This document shows positions 47,170 to 58,432 of a stretch of 64,000 bases of DNA, in pieces. Below the pieces are notes generated by a model. That model was not told the DNA's origin and did no database searches. It saw only the letters and a list, made by a program, of their open reading frames with translations. A program made the position numbers and the translations under genes. This DNA comes from an uncultured Clostridia bacterium (lineage in GTDB: Bacteria; Bacillota; Clostridia; TANB77; CAG-508), in contig CALXWO010000006.1 of the NCBI GenBank assembly GCA_944392485.1, positions 18,042 through 82,041 of the forward strand, given 5' to 3'. The stretch's first letter is position 1. The number at the start of each line of letters is the position of its first letter.

Positions 47170-47745
47170 TTAAATTTCTAATAAATTTTTTCTGGAATTC
47201 AAAAAAGAATATAAAATTTTTATAGTATTTTCCTTATCCGAAATATCTATTACAATATTTCCGCATCTTGATAAGCATTCTTTTATATTAAAGTATTTGT
47301 CGTTTAATTTATCAAAAATTATTTTTTCATTTATTTTTTTTGTTTTTTTATTTTTTATTTCAGGAATTTCTTTTATTAGAATATAAAAATTTTTAGACGA
47401 AGATTTTTTATTTAAATTTATTTTTTTTATAAAAGAGATATAGTTATTAGCTATGTTTTTTATTTTTTCTTTTTCTTCTTTATTTTTTGTTTGAACTTGG
47501 AAAATATGTTTAGATAGGTCTTCTTTGTTGCTTTGAATCAAAATTTGAATATCAAAATTACATGTTTTTAAAAAAATTTTGTAAGAATTTAAAATTGCCT
47601 CTTTTTCTAAATTAGATTTTAAATTATAGTTTATTGGTATTATTTTTAAAATTTTTATATAAGATTTGTTTTTTAATTTTATAATACCGTTTTCTAATAC
47701 TTTTTCAATGGGCAACCAATCCTGTGCAGAACTGTTTTTTTTTAT
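47170..47745 (-). CDS. Type IV secretion accessory protein with apparent ATA start
   Basis: A 191-residue soluble protein, first gene of the minus-strand secretion cluster. Upstream of the TTG at 47715 the frame continues through 'KKNSSAQDWLPIEKVLENG', which looks like genuine protein, back to ATA 47745, eight bases after AAGGAGG; a TAA lies two codons further. The product alternates 'IKILKIIPINYNLKS' strands with Lys/Asn-rich helices and resembles the small TraC-like proteins that precede VirB4 in clostridial conjugative elements. Exact role unknown. Confidence 0.65.
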   Translation of the reverse strand: MKKNSSAQDWLPIEKVLENGIIKLKNKSYIKILKIIPINYNLKSNLEKEAILNSYKIFLKTCNFDIQILIQSNKEDLSKHIFQVQTKNKEEKEKIKNIANNYISFIKKINLNKKSSSKNFYILIKEIPEIKNKKTKKINEKIIFDKLNDKYFNIKECLSRCGNIVIDISDKENTIKILYSFLNSRKNLLEI

Positions 47746-47821
47746 TTTTTATTCCTCCTTTCTTTTTTATTATATTACATTTTTTTCCAGCAAAAGTCAA
47801 TATTTTTTCATTGACACCTTT

Positions 47822-48004
47822 CGACAAATTGTAATTTGCTTTGCAAATTACAATAGTGAAAAACTAAAAGTGAAAAGTGAATAGTAAATGAAGATTTTTT
47901 GTTGGTTCCAACAAAAAATCAACCATTACTTTTAACTCTTCACTCTTCACTTTTAACTGAAACGAAAGGGGCTGTCCCTTTTCGTTTCACTAAATTACAA
48001 TTTT
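47822..48004 (-). repeat. Repeat B, copy 2
   Basis: Inverse complement of copy 1 (ATTGTAATTTGC TTT GCAAATTACAAT, then AAAAGTGAAAAGTGAATAGT and TTTTTTGTTGG..CCAACAAAAAA), plus an extra hairpin GAAACGAAAGGG..CCCTTTTCGTTTC and a final AAATTACAA that mirrors the outer end. Confidence 0.75.
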
Positions 48005-48480
48005 TTGATAAATTTTTCCAGAATTGTTTTTAAATTTTTGAACATAATAATATCATAAGGTTTATATTAGTTGAATTAAGAGTAAATTGAGATTCTTTTG
48101 TTTTTGGGTTTTAATTTATTCGAACAAAGATGTAATTTAGTTCTTTTAGGATTTTATTATGTCGGCGTCGTAGATTATAATATTTGTATGTAGGCTATAT
48201 TTATTTATTTTTATTTTTTATATGGTTCAAATATAGGTATTATAGTTGGATTAAGATTATATTAATATCTATATATTAATATTTAAAAGATTTTTCTTAA
48301 CGAATATTAATAAGGGGTTGTTTTTAGTCCCTCTGGGATGAATATAGTTTCTTTTGGTATTTTTATAGTCGAGCGAACAATCAAAATATATGGTTTATTG
48401 CTTATTTATATAGCAATATATATTAGGTGAAAAAATTATATGTTTTGGTCCTAGCTGAAGATTAATATGAGCTTTATGCA

Positions 48481-48510
48481 TAATAGCTCGGAAAACTTCC
48501 GAGCTATTAA
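48481..48510. terminator. Strong terminator after gyrB or after a plus-strand RNA
   Basis: TAATAGCTCGGAA AAC TTCCGAGCTATTA, a 13-base perfect stem. It is 23 bases beyond the gyrB stop; the T run is clearer on the plus strand. Confidence 0.8.
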
Positions 48511-48532
48511 TTATTAATTTTATTTATATTTC

Positions 48533-51525
<2,993 letters not shown>

Positions 51526-51543
51526 ATTTTAATCCTTTTTATA

Positions 51544-52668
51544 TTACTCTTCTTTCATTCTAATAGGTAATATCATATATGTATAATTTCTTGCTGTATC
51601 ATCAATTGGCTTTATAACACAAGGAGATATATTTGTTCCAAAAGATATATATATTTCTTCATCTTCTATTGCTTTTAATGCATCTAAAAAATATTTTGGA
51701 TTAACTCCTATTTCTAAGTCTCTTCCCTCTGTCTCTGTATATATTTCTTCCTTTGCATCACCTGTTTGATTTGTACAAGAAATTATTATTTTTCCTATTT
51801 CTATTGATATTTTTACAGGATATTTTTTTTCTTTTTCTATAACAGATGATGAAATTAAACTTACTCTTTCAAAACAGTTTTGTAAAATGTTTTTATTTAT
51901 TCTTATTCTTGTATCCCAATTATTTGGTATAACACTTTCATAATTTAAAAATTCTCCATCTAATAGTCTAGTAACTATTTTACAATTTTCCATTTCAAAT
52001 ATAGCTTGATTTTTAGAAACTCCTATTTTTATATAATCAAAAGAATCTAATATTATTTTATTTACTTCGTTTAATGTTTTTCCTGGAATAACTGCTTTAA
52101 AATCATTACTATAATTACTTAAAGAATTACTTACCCATCCCATTCTAAATCCATCTATTGCTACAACATTTAATCTGTTATTTTTAACTTCAAATAAACA
52201 TCCAGTAAATATTGGTCTATTTTCTTCTATACTTACTGCAAAAATTGTTTTTCTTATCATATTTTTTAAAACAGTTTGATCTGTTTCTATTGAATTTTCA
52301 ACAACTATTTTAGGAAGTTCTGGAAATTCATCTGGATTCATTGTAGATAATTTATATAAAGATCCTTCACATTCTATTACTAATAAATTATTTTCATTTA
52401 ATTCTATATTTATATCTGTATCTGGAAGTTTTCTTATTATTTCACTAAACATTATTGCGTTAACAACAGTATTTCCTTCTTCTTTAACATTACATTCCAT
52501 ATTATATTCAATTCCTAATTCTAAATCATATGTTGTAAGTTTTAATTCGTTATTATTTGTTTGTAAAAGTATTCCTTCTAATATAGGCATTGTTGTTCTT
52601 GTAGGAACTCCTCTAACTACTGCATTAATTCCTTTTAATAGTTTTTCTTTTTCACATATAATTTTCAT
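51544..52668 (-). CDS. dnaN: DNA polymerase III sliding clamp (beta subunit)
   Basis: A 374-residue protein of the usual clamp length with three similar domains; it starts 'MKIICEKEKLLKGINAVVRG' and ends 'NYTYMILPIRMKEE', the family-typical end. It forms a ring around DNA that holds the polymerase. ATG 52668 follows AAAGGAG. It precedes recF by 18 bases. Confidence 0.96.
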   Translation of the reverse strand: MKIICEKEKLLKGINAVVRGVPTRTTMPILEGILLQTNNNELKLTTYDLELGIEYNMECNVKEEGNTVVNAIMFSEIIRKLPDTDINIELNENNLLVIECEGSLYKLSTMNPDEFPELPKIVVENSIETDQTVLKNMIRKTIFAVSIEENRPIFTGCLFEVKNNRLNVVAIDGFRMGWVSNSLSNYSNDFKAVIPGKTLNEVNKIILDSFDYIKIGVSKNQAIFEMENCKIVTRLLDGEFLNYESVIPNNWDTRIRINKNILQNCFERVSLISSSVIEKEKKYPVKISIEIGKIIISCTNQTGDAKEEIYTETEGRDLEIGVNPKYFLDALKAIEDEEIYISFGTNISPCVIKPIDDTARNYTYMILPIRMKEE

Positions 52669-53046
52669 AATTATTACTCCTTTAAAAAAATCTCTCTTTT
52701 GTATTTGCGTAAGAAAAAAAGAATTTAAAAATCTTTTTTATTATAATATAAATTAATATATATTAGCAATAGTATTAGTATGTCTTGTGGATAATGTGTA
52801 AAACTAAAAAATTAGTCTAAATCCGTAGAAAAAAAGATGTTAATATATCTGTTGATAAATAAAAAAGTTATTCACATTATTAAATAAATATTTGTAAAAA
52901 AACATTATAAACAGAAAATTTATAATTATCCATAGGTACCTGAGGATAACCTATCTCTTTCTTCCGTAAGAATAGAAAGAAAGATTTTTATAAAATAAAT
53001 GTTTTACAAACATATTTTTTATTAATTTAATAAAAGTACTTATATA
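52669..53046. other. dnaA-dnaN intergenic region with DnaA-box-like sites (possible second origin part)
   Basis: 378 bases, AT-rich, with several 9-mers close to the DnaA box TTATCCACA: TGTGGATAA near 52790 (exact, minus strand), TGTTGATAA near 52852, TTATTCACA near 52869 and TTATCCATA near 52927. It also carries the dnaN promoter. Together with 54397-54674 it may form a two-part oriC around dnaA. Confidence 0.6.
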
Positions 53047-54396
53047 TTAATTATCTTTTGATAAAATAATTTTTTTAACACTATCCACAATTAATTTTGT
53101 ATTTGATTCTGGATTTTGTTTTATTTCTTGTTCTATCTTTTTATATCCATGCATTACTGTTGTATGATCTCTTTTCCCAAAGGCTTCTCCTATTTTTGGA
53201 AAAGATTCATTAGTAAGAATTCTACAAAGGTACATACCTATTTGTCTAGGAAAAGCTATATCATTAGACCTTTGAGAACTTTTTAAATCTTTTATTGTAA
53301 TATTAAAATATTTGCAAATCATTTCTTGAATATACTCAATTGATATAACAGAAGATTTTTGCATAATAATATCATTTATTGCTCTTTCTGCCATTTCCAT
53401 TGTTATAGGAGTATTTGTTAAAGAAGATTGTGCAACTAATTTATTAAAAACTCCTTCAAGTTCTCTTATATTAGAATCAATTTTTGCAGCTATATCTGAT
53501 AAAATTTCGTCATCAATTATTAAATGTTTTTCATCTTTCTTTTTTCTAAGAATAGCTAAACGTGTTTCATAATCTGCCATAGAAACATCAGCAATTAATC
53601 CCCATTCAAATCTAGATTTTAATCTATCTTCTAGTAAAGGAATATCTCTTGGAGGTCTGTCGCTAGATAATACAATTTGTTTTCCACTTTCATGTAAAGT
53701 GTTAAAAGTATGGAAAAATTCTTCTTGTAATCTTTCTTTTCCTGCTATAAATTGAATATCATCAATTAACAAAACATCTATATTTCTATAAATTTGTCTA
53801 AATTTTTCTGTACTTGCACTTTTTAAAGCATCTATAAATTCGTTAGTAAACCTTTCAGAAGTTACATATAAAACTTTTAAATTTTTATTATTGAACAAAA
53901 TTTCATTTCCTATTGCATGCATAAGGTGGGTTTTTCCAAGACCAACACCACCATATAAAAACAAAGGATTATATGCAGTAGCGGGTGCATCTGCAACAGC
54001 TAATGAAGCTGCATGTGCAAATCTATTATTATCTCCTACAACAAAAGTACTAAATCTATATTTTGGATTTAAATTTGTATTAAAATAATGACTATTATTT
54101 GTAGAATTTAAATTAATATTATTGATTTTTTCTTCTGCAGGGATATCGTCTTTACAAATAATAGAAAGAGTACAATTTTTTTGCAAAATAATAGAAAAAG
54201 TATTCATTATAAGATCATGAAACTTTGTATCTGCCATATCTCTTTTAAAAGAATCTTCTGAGACAAGGGTAACATTATTATCTACTATACTTGCTATTTT
54301 TAAAGGTTCTATCCATGTTTTATGAGAAATTTGAGACATCTCATCTTTTAATAATTCTTTTGCTTGTTTTAATATTTTTTCTATATCTAAATCCAT
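53047..54396 (-). CDS. dnaA: Chromosomal replication initiator DnaA
   Basis: A 449-residue AAA+ initiator. Domain I starts 'MDLDIEKILKQAKELLKDEM'. Walker A is 'GGVGLGKTHLMHAIGNE' near 149, Walker B 'VLLIDDIQFIAGKE' near 212. The DNA-binding domain IV ends with 'GEAFGKRDHTTVMHGYKKIE', the box that contacts DnaA boxes. It opens the origin for replication. Box clusters lie on both sides of the gene. Confidence 0.98.
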   Translation of the reverse strand: MDLDIEKILKQAKELLKDEMSQISHKTWIEPLKIASIVDNNVTLVSEDSFKRDMADTKFHDLIMNTFSIILQKNCTLSIICKDDIPAEEKINNINLNSTNNSHYFNTNLNPKYRFSTFVVGDNNRFAHAASLAVADAPATAYNPLFLYGGVGLGKTHLMHAIGNEILFNNKNLKVLYVTSERFTNEFIDALKSASTEKFRQIYRNIDVLLIDDIQFIAGKERLQEEFFHTFNTLHESGKQIVLSSDRPPRDIPLLEDRLKSRFEWGLIADVSMADYETRLAILRKKKDEKHLIIDDEILSDIAAKIDSNIRELEGVFNKLVAQSSLTNTPITMEMAERAINDIIMQKSSVISIEYIQEMICKYFNITIKDLKSSQRSNDIAFPRQIGMYLCRILTNESFPKIGEAFGKRDHTTVMHGYKKIEQEIKQNPESNTKLIVDSVKKIILSKDN

Positions 54397-54674
54397 TGAT
54401 TAATGAAACCTCCTAGTTATCCACAGAACAATCCACAGGTGTTGATAAAAACAGCTAAAAATAAATAAAAATAACAATAAAAATTATCAACAAGTGAATA
54501 AAAAAAACTCTGAAAGTCGTATTTCCCTATTAATTTCATTTATAATATCAAAAAAAAAATAAATTATCAACAGATAAAAGAAAAAATGTTATTAATTATC
54601 AAAAAATATTGACAAAAAGGGCTTATTTAATATATAATCATTTGTACTTATGATTTATTTAAGGAGGAATATAA
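54397..54674. other. Replication origin (oriC) region between dnaA and rpmH
   Basis: DnaA-box-like sites: TTATCCACA at 54417-54425 (plus), TGTTGATAA at 54440-54448 (minus orientation), TTATCAACA at 54485-54493 and 54564-54572 (plus), with very AT-rich sequence between them suited for unwinding. Gene strands diverge here (dnaA side minus, rpmH side plus), consistent with replication starting here. Confidence 0.8.
54609..54638 (+). promoter_or_regulatory. Promoter of the rpmH operon
   Basis: TTGACA (54609-54614), 18 bases, TATAAT (54633-54638), followed by AAGGAGG and rpmH. Confidence 0.85.
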
Positions 54675-54809
54675 ATGAAAAGAACATATCAACCTAAAAA
54701 AAGACAAGAAAAAAAAGAACATGGTTTTATGAAAAGAATGAAAACAAAAGCAGGTAGAAAAGTATTAAAAGCTAGAAGAGAAAAAGGTAGAAAAAAAATA
54801 TCAGCATAA
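54675..54809 (+). CDS. rpmH: Ribosomal protein L34
   Basis: 44 residues, '[21 protein letters not shown]' at the start and 'GRKKISA' at the end, the canonical very basic L34 of the large subunit. It is first in the rpmH-rnpA-yidD-yidC-jag operon. ATG 54675 follows AAGGAGG. Confidence 0.98.
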   Translation: MKRTYQPKKRQEKKEHGFMKRMKTKAGRKVLKARREKGRKKISA

Positions 54810-54844
54810 AAATAAAAGTTTTTATAAGTAAATGAGTGATAAAA

Positions 54845-55199
54845 TTGAAAAAAACTAAAATGCTCAAAAAAAATTATGAATTTAAAAGAGTTTTAAAAAA
54901 AGGAAAATGTATAAAACGGAAAACAAATAGAAATTTTTATTTTAAAAGAAAATGAACCTTTAAATTTTTTAGGAATTGCAATAAGTAAAAAGATAGGAAA
55001 GAGTGTTTATAGAAATAAAATAAAAAGATTAATTAGAGAAAATTATCGCTTATTGGAAAAAAATATTAAAACAGGAAATAGTATAGTTGTTTTGTGGAAT
55101 AAAAAAGTAGATAAAAAAGAAGCAAATTACTATATTATAAAAGAAGATTTAATAAATATTTTTAAAAAAGAAAATATTTTAAGAGAAGTGGAAGAATAG
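54845..55199 (+). CDS. rnpA: RNase P protein component, read through one CGG +1 frameshift
   Basis: Straight reading stops after 34 residues. Skipping the C at 54917 gives a 117-residue RnpA (355 bases = 3 x 118 + 1), the normal size, with 'LKKNYEFKRVLKKGK' before the shift and the hallmark 'NKIKRLIRENYR' basic motif after it. RnpA is the protein partner of the RNA enzyme that matures tRNA 5' ends and is normally essential, so this gene is very unlikely to be dead. TTG 54845 is taken as start by comparison with the family N-terminus (ATG 54860 is possible). The ribosome binding site is weak, so it may depend on coupling to rpmH. Confidence 0.92.
54917..54919 (+). other. CGG +1 frameshift site in rnpA
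   Basis: Context TGT ATA AAA C GGA AAA CAA. Frame 0 ends in TGA ten codons later; the +1 frame reads GKQIEIFILKEN and the rest of RnpA. Confidence 0.92.
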
Positions 55200-55205
55200 T
55201 TTAAA

Positions 55206-55424
55206 ATGAAAAAAATTCTTGTGTATTTAATTAATAAATACCAAAAACATATATCTCTTTTTTTAGAAAGTAAGGGAATAAAATGTAAATTTTATCCAAC
55301 ATGTTCAGAGTACACAAAACAGGCAATTTTAAAATATGGAGCTTTAAAAGGAATATGGCTTGGTATAAAAAGAATTTTAAGGTGTAATCCTTTTTCAAAA
55401 GGAGGATATGATCCTGTTAAATAA
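55206..55424 (+). CDS. yidD: Membrane protein insertion efficiency factor YidD
   Basis: A 72-residue member of the DUF37 family with '[15 protein letters not shown]' and '[14 protein letters not shown]', both diagnostic. It assists YidC-dependent insertion. It lies six bases after rnpA and 14 before yidC. Confidence 0.97.
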   Translation: MKKILVYLINKYQKHISLFLESKGIKCKFYPTCSEYTKQAILKYGALKGIWLGIKRILRCNPFSKGGYDPVK

Positions 55425-55438
55425 TTGGGAGGTAAAAA

Positions 55439-56323
55439 ATGGGTTCAATTTCTAGTTTGTTTGGATATGTATTAAATTTTATATATGAAATAGTTAATAA
55501 TTATGGAGTAGCCATAATATTATTATCTTTATTATTGAAAATAATTCTTTTACCGTTATCTATTAAACAGCAAAAAACAATGAAAAAGACAGCAAAGGTT
55601 CAACAAAAGGTAAAAGAAATTCAAGAAAAATATAAAAACGACCAAATGAAAATGAATCAAGAAATGATGGATTTATATAAAAGAGAAAATATTAGTCCTT
55701 TTAGCGGATGTTTAAGTGCTATTTTACAAATAGTTCTTTTATTTGCAATGTTTTATTTAGTAAGAAGCCCTCTTACATATATGAAAAAAATTGATACAAC
55801 AACAATAGAAAATTATAAAACAGAAATTAAGCAAGAATTAGGAGAAAATAATATTAGTGTAAATTATCCAGAAATTAGTATTTTAAAATATGTAAATAAT
55901 CATAAATCTCATGAAGATCCGTTATATATAAATACAAACTTCTTGGGATTAGATTTAAGTAATATTCCACAAGAAAATTATCAAGATCCTACAGTTTATA
56001 TTATTCCAGGACTTTATGTTATAACAAGCATAATTTCTATGAGAATAACAACAAGCATGACAAAAAGAAAAAATGATAAGAAAGAAATTATAGAAATTAA
56101 TAAAGATAAAAAGAATAAAGATAAAGAGCCAGACCCAGAAGAAATGGCAGTACAAATGAACAAAAGCATGTCTTGGTTTATGCCAATAATGTCACTTAGT
56201 GTATCAATAATTGCACCACTAGGACTTGCTTTATATTGGCTAGTAAATAATATTTTAATGATATTAGAAAGAATTATTGTAAATAAATTTATAAAAACAG
56301 AAGAGGGGGAGCAAAATGGATAA
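55439..56323 (+). CDS. yidC: Membrane protein insertase YidC (SpoIIIJ/OxaA type)
   Basis: A 294-residue insertase. The membrane core starts at about residue 20 ('AIILLSLLLKIILLPLSIKQQ'), with the cytoplasmic hairpin rich in Lys/Gln/Met (50-80), further helices at about 95-115, 180-200, 235-280. A lipoprotein signal of the kind common in Bacillus is missing, so the N-terminus is short. The insertion from 120 to 175 is Asn/Lys/Glu rich. ATG 55439 follows TGGGAGGT. Its end overlaps jag by 8 bases. Confidence 0.94.
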   Translation: MGSISSLFGYVLNFIYEIVNNYGVAIILLSLLLKIILLPLSIKQQKTMKKTAKVQQKVKEIQEKYKNDQMKMNQEMMDLYKRENISPFSGCLSAILQIVLLFAMFYLVRSPLTYMKKIDTTTIENYKTEIKQELGENNISVNYPEISILKYVNNHKSHEDPLYINTNFLGLDLSNIPQENYQDPTVYIIPGLYVITSIISMRITTSMTKRKNDKKEIIEINKDKKNKDKEPDPEEMAVQMNKSMSWFMPIMSLSVSIIAPLGLALYWLVNNILMILERIIVNKFIKTEEGEQNG

Positions 56324-56987
56324 TAAAATAATTTCAGAAGGAAAAACAACAAATGAAGCTATAGAAAAAGGTTTAAAAGAATTAAACACAACAAGAAATA
56401 AAGTAGAAATAAAAGTTCTAGAAGAAGAAAAAAGAAGTTTTTATAATATACTTGCTCCACGCGTTGTTAAAGTTGAATTAACACTTAAAGAAGAAAAAAA
56501 AGAAAATATAAAAAAAGAAAAAAAGCACAATGAAAATATAAATGAAATAAAAGAATCAGCAGAAAATATTAAAGACTTTTTAAGTAGATTTTTAAATAAA
56601 GAATTAAAATATGACGTAGAAATAAAAGATTTTGATATATATGTAAATATAAAGGGTGAAGATGTAAATTATTTAATAGGCTATAGAGGAGAAAACATAA
56701 ATGCTCTTCAAACCATTTTATCTGCAATTGCTAACAAAAAAAGTTCTGCAAAAACTAGGATATACCTGGATATAGAAGGATATAGAGAAAAAAGAAAAAA
56801 AACATTAGAAGAATTAGCAGAGAAAATTGCAAGAACAGTTGTAAGAACAAAAAAAGCTATTACATTAGAACCAATGACAGCATATGAAAGAAAAATTATA
56901 CATACAAAATTACAAACACATGATAAAGTAAGAACATATAGCAAAGGGGAAGAGCCATACAGAAAAGTAGTAATTACTTTAAAATAA
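56316..56987 (+). CDS. jag: RNA-binding protein Jag/KhpB
   Basis: A 223-residue protein with a Jag-N domain ('ISEGKTTNEAIEKGLKELN'), a charged linker, a KH domain with 'YLIGYRGENINALQTI' (about 118-135), and an R3H domain with 'MTAYERKIIHTKLQ'. It binds many RNAs and affects cell division and shape in relatives. It overlaps yidC, so it is translationally coupled. Confidence 0.95.
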   Translation: MDNKIISEGKTTNEAIEKGLKELNTTRNKVEIKVLEEEKRSFYNILAPRVVKVELTLKEEKKENIKKEKKHNENINEIKESAENIKDFLSRFLNKELKYDVEIKDFDIYVNIKGEDVNYLIGYRGENINALQTILSAIANKKSSAKTRIYLDIEGYREKRKKTLEELAEKIARTVVRTKKAITLEPMTAYERKIIHTKLQTHDKVRTYSKGEEPYRKVVITLK

Positions 56988-56990
56988 TAA

Positions 56991-57022
56991 AGAGGCAGGG
57001 ATAAAAACTTCCCTGCCTTTTA
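56991..57022 (+). terminator. Terminator after jag
   Basis: AGGCAGGG ATAAAAACTT CCCTGCCTTTT stem-loop between jag and mnmE. Confidence 0.85.
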
Positions 57023-57039
57023 TAGAAAGAAGGAAAAAT

Positions 57040-58416
57040 ATGTCTACAATAGTTGCAATATCAACAGCACCAGGAATTGGTGGAATAGGAATAGTTAGAA
57101 TGAGCGGAGACAATTGTTTTAACATTTTAGATAAAATATTTATTCCAAAAAATCCAGAAAAAATAGAGAATATAAAGGGGTATACTATAAAATATGGAAA
57201 TATAGTAGATTTAAAAAGCAATAAAAAAATAGATGAAGTTTTAGTTTCATATTTTAAAAAACCAAAAAGTTATACAACAGAAAATATGTGCGAAATAAAT
57301 TCACATGGCGGGAGTATTGTTTTAAAAACAATTTTAGAATTATGTATAAAAAATGGTGCAGAACTTGCTAAGCCAGGAGAATTCACTAAAAGGGCTTTTT
57401 TAAATGGAAGAATGGATTTAAGCCAAGTGGAAGCAGCAATTGATATAATAAATTCAAAAACAGAAAAAGAATTAAATTCAGCAGCAAACCAATTAGATGG
57501 AGGACTTTCTAGAGAATTAAAAGCAATTAAAAACGATATTATAAGCCTTTTAGTAGACATAGAGGCATCTATAGATTATCCAGAATATGATGTAGAAGAA
57601 GTAACAGTAAGTAAGGCAAAAGGAAAACTTTTAGAAATAGAAGAAAAATTAAAATATTTAATTAAAACATTTGATAATGGCAAGATAATAAAAGAAGGAA
57701 TTAATGTAGCAATTATAGGAAAGCCAAATAGCGGAAAATCTTCATTATTAAACAATTTATTAAAAGAAGAGAGGGCAATTGTTACAGACATAGAAGGTAC
57801 AACAAGAGATACTATAGAGGAATTTATAAGTATAAAAGGAATTCCTGTTAAATTAATTGATACAGCAGGAATAAGAAGTGCAGACAACAAAGTAGAAGAA
57901 ATTGGAATAGAAAAATCAAGAAAAGTTGCTGAAACTAGCGATTTAATAATTGCTATGTTTGATAATTCCAAAAAATTATCTAAAGAAGACATAGAAATAC
58001 TAAACTTTATAAAGAATAAAAAAGCTATAATTTTGTTAAACAAGACAGATCTGCAAGAGGAGAATCTAGAAAACGAAGAAAAAATAAAAAACACACAAAA
58101 AAAGGTAATAAAAATTTCATTAAAAGAACAAACAAATTTAAGTGCTTTATATGAAGAATTAAACAAAGAAATGAACTTAGAGCAAATAAGTGCAGATAAT
58201 GAAATTTTAATAACAAATATAAGACATAAAGAATTAATAGAAAAGGCTTTAAATCATATTATTGAGGCTCAAAAAGCATTAGAAACACATATGCCTATTG
58301 ATATTATATCTATAAACATAAAAGAAACGTTGGAAGATATATCAAGTATAACTGGAGAAAATGCTAGTGAAGATGTGATAAAAGAAATTTTTTCTAAATT
58401 TTGTTTAGGAAAATAA
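57040..58416 (+). CDS. mnmE: tRNA modification GTPase MnmE
   Basis: A 458-residue GTPase that with MnmG installs carboxymethylaminomethyl groups at wobble uridine of several tRNAs. The N-terminal formyl-THF binding domain (1-115), helical domain with an inserted G domain ('GKPNSGKSS' near 227, 'DTAGIR' near 275, 'NKTD'), and C-terminal 'FCLGK' are all present. It is followed 16 bases later by mnmG. In this genome wobble modification is of special interest because reading frame at GGN/CGG is unusual. Confidence 0.97.
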   Translation: MSTIVAISTAPGIGGIGIVRMSGDNCFNILDKIFIPKNPEKIENIKGYTIKYGNIVDLKSNKKIDEVLVSYFKKPKSYTTENMCEINSHGGSIVLKTILELCIKNGAELAKPGEFTKRAFLNGRMDLSQVEAAIDIINSKTEKELNSAANQLDGGLSRELKAIKNDIISLLVDIEASIDYPEYDVEEVTVSKAKGKLLEIEEKLKYLIKTFDNGKIIKEGINVAIIGKPNSGKSSLLNNLLKEERAIVTDIEGTTRDTIEEFISIKGIPVKLIDTAGIRSADNKVEEIGIEKSRKVAETSDLIIAMFDNSKKLSKEDIEILNFIKNKKAIILLNKTDLQEENLENEEKIKNTQKKVIKISLKEQTNLSALYEELNKEMNLEQISADNEILITNIRHKELIEKALNHIIEAQKALETHMPIDIISINIKETLEDISSITGENASEDVIKEIFSKFCLGK

Positions 58417-58432
58417 AAGAAGGAGTAGAAAA

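Larger units (their letters stand above)
47746..48532. other. 787-base non-coding region between the secretion cluster and gyrB
   Basis: Contains repeat B copy 2 (47822-48004), then about 480 bases with no open frame longer than a few dozen codons, but with G-containing patches (AAGGGGTTGTTTTTAGTCCC near 48312, TCGAGCGAACAATC near 48370, TCCTAGCTGAAG near 48450) that stand out from the flanking AT background, and a strong terminator at its right end. It could encode a plus-strand RNA. Confidence 0.45.

Noticed and set aside
54845..55199. rnpA, recF and dnaJ as ordinary pseudogenes or single sequencing errors
   Set aside because: Each case alone could be error, but eight of eight share the identical inserted C before GG, in essential or intact-looking genes, and no other kind of frame break appears. 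Systematic read error remains possible and is named as the main test in the finding.
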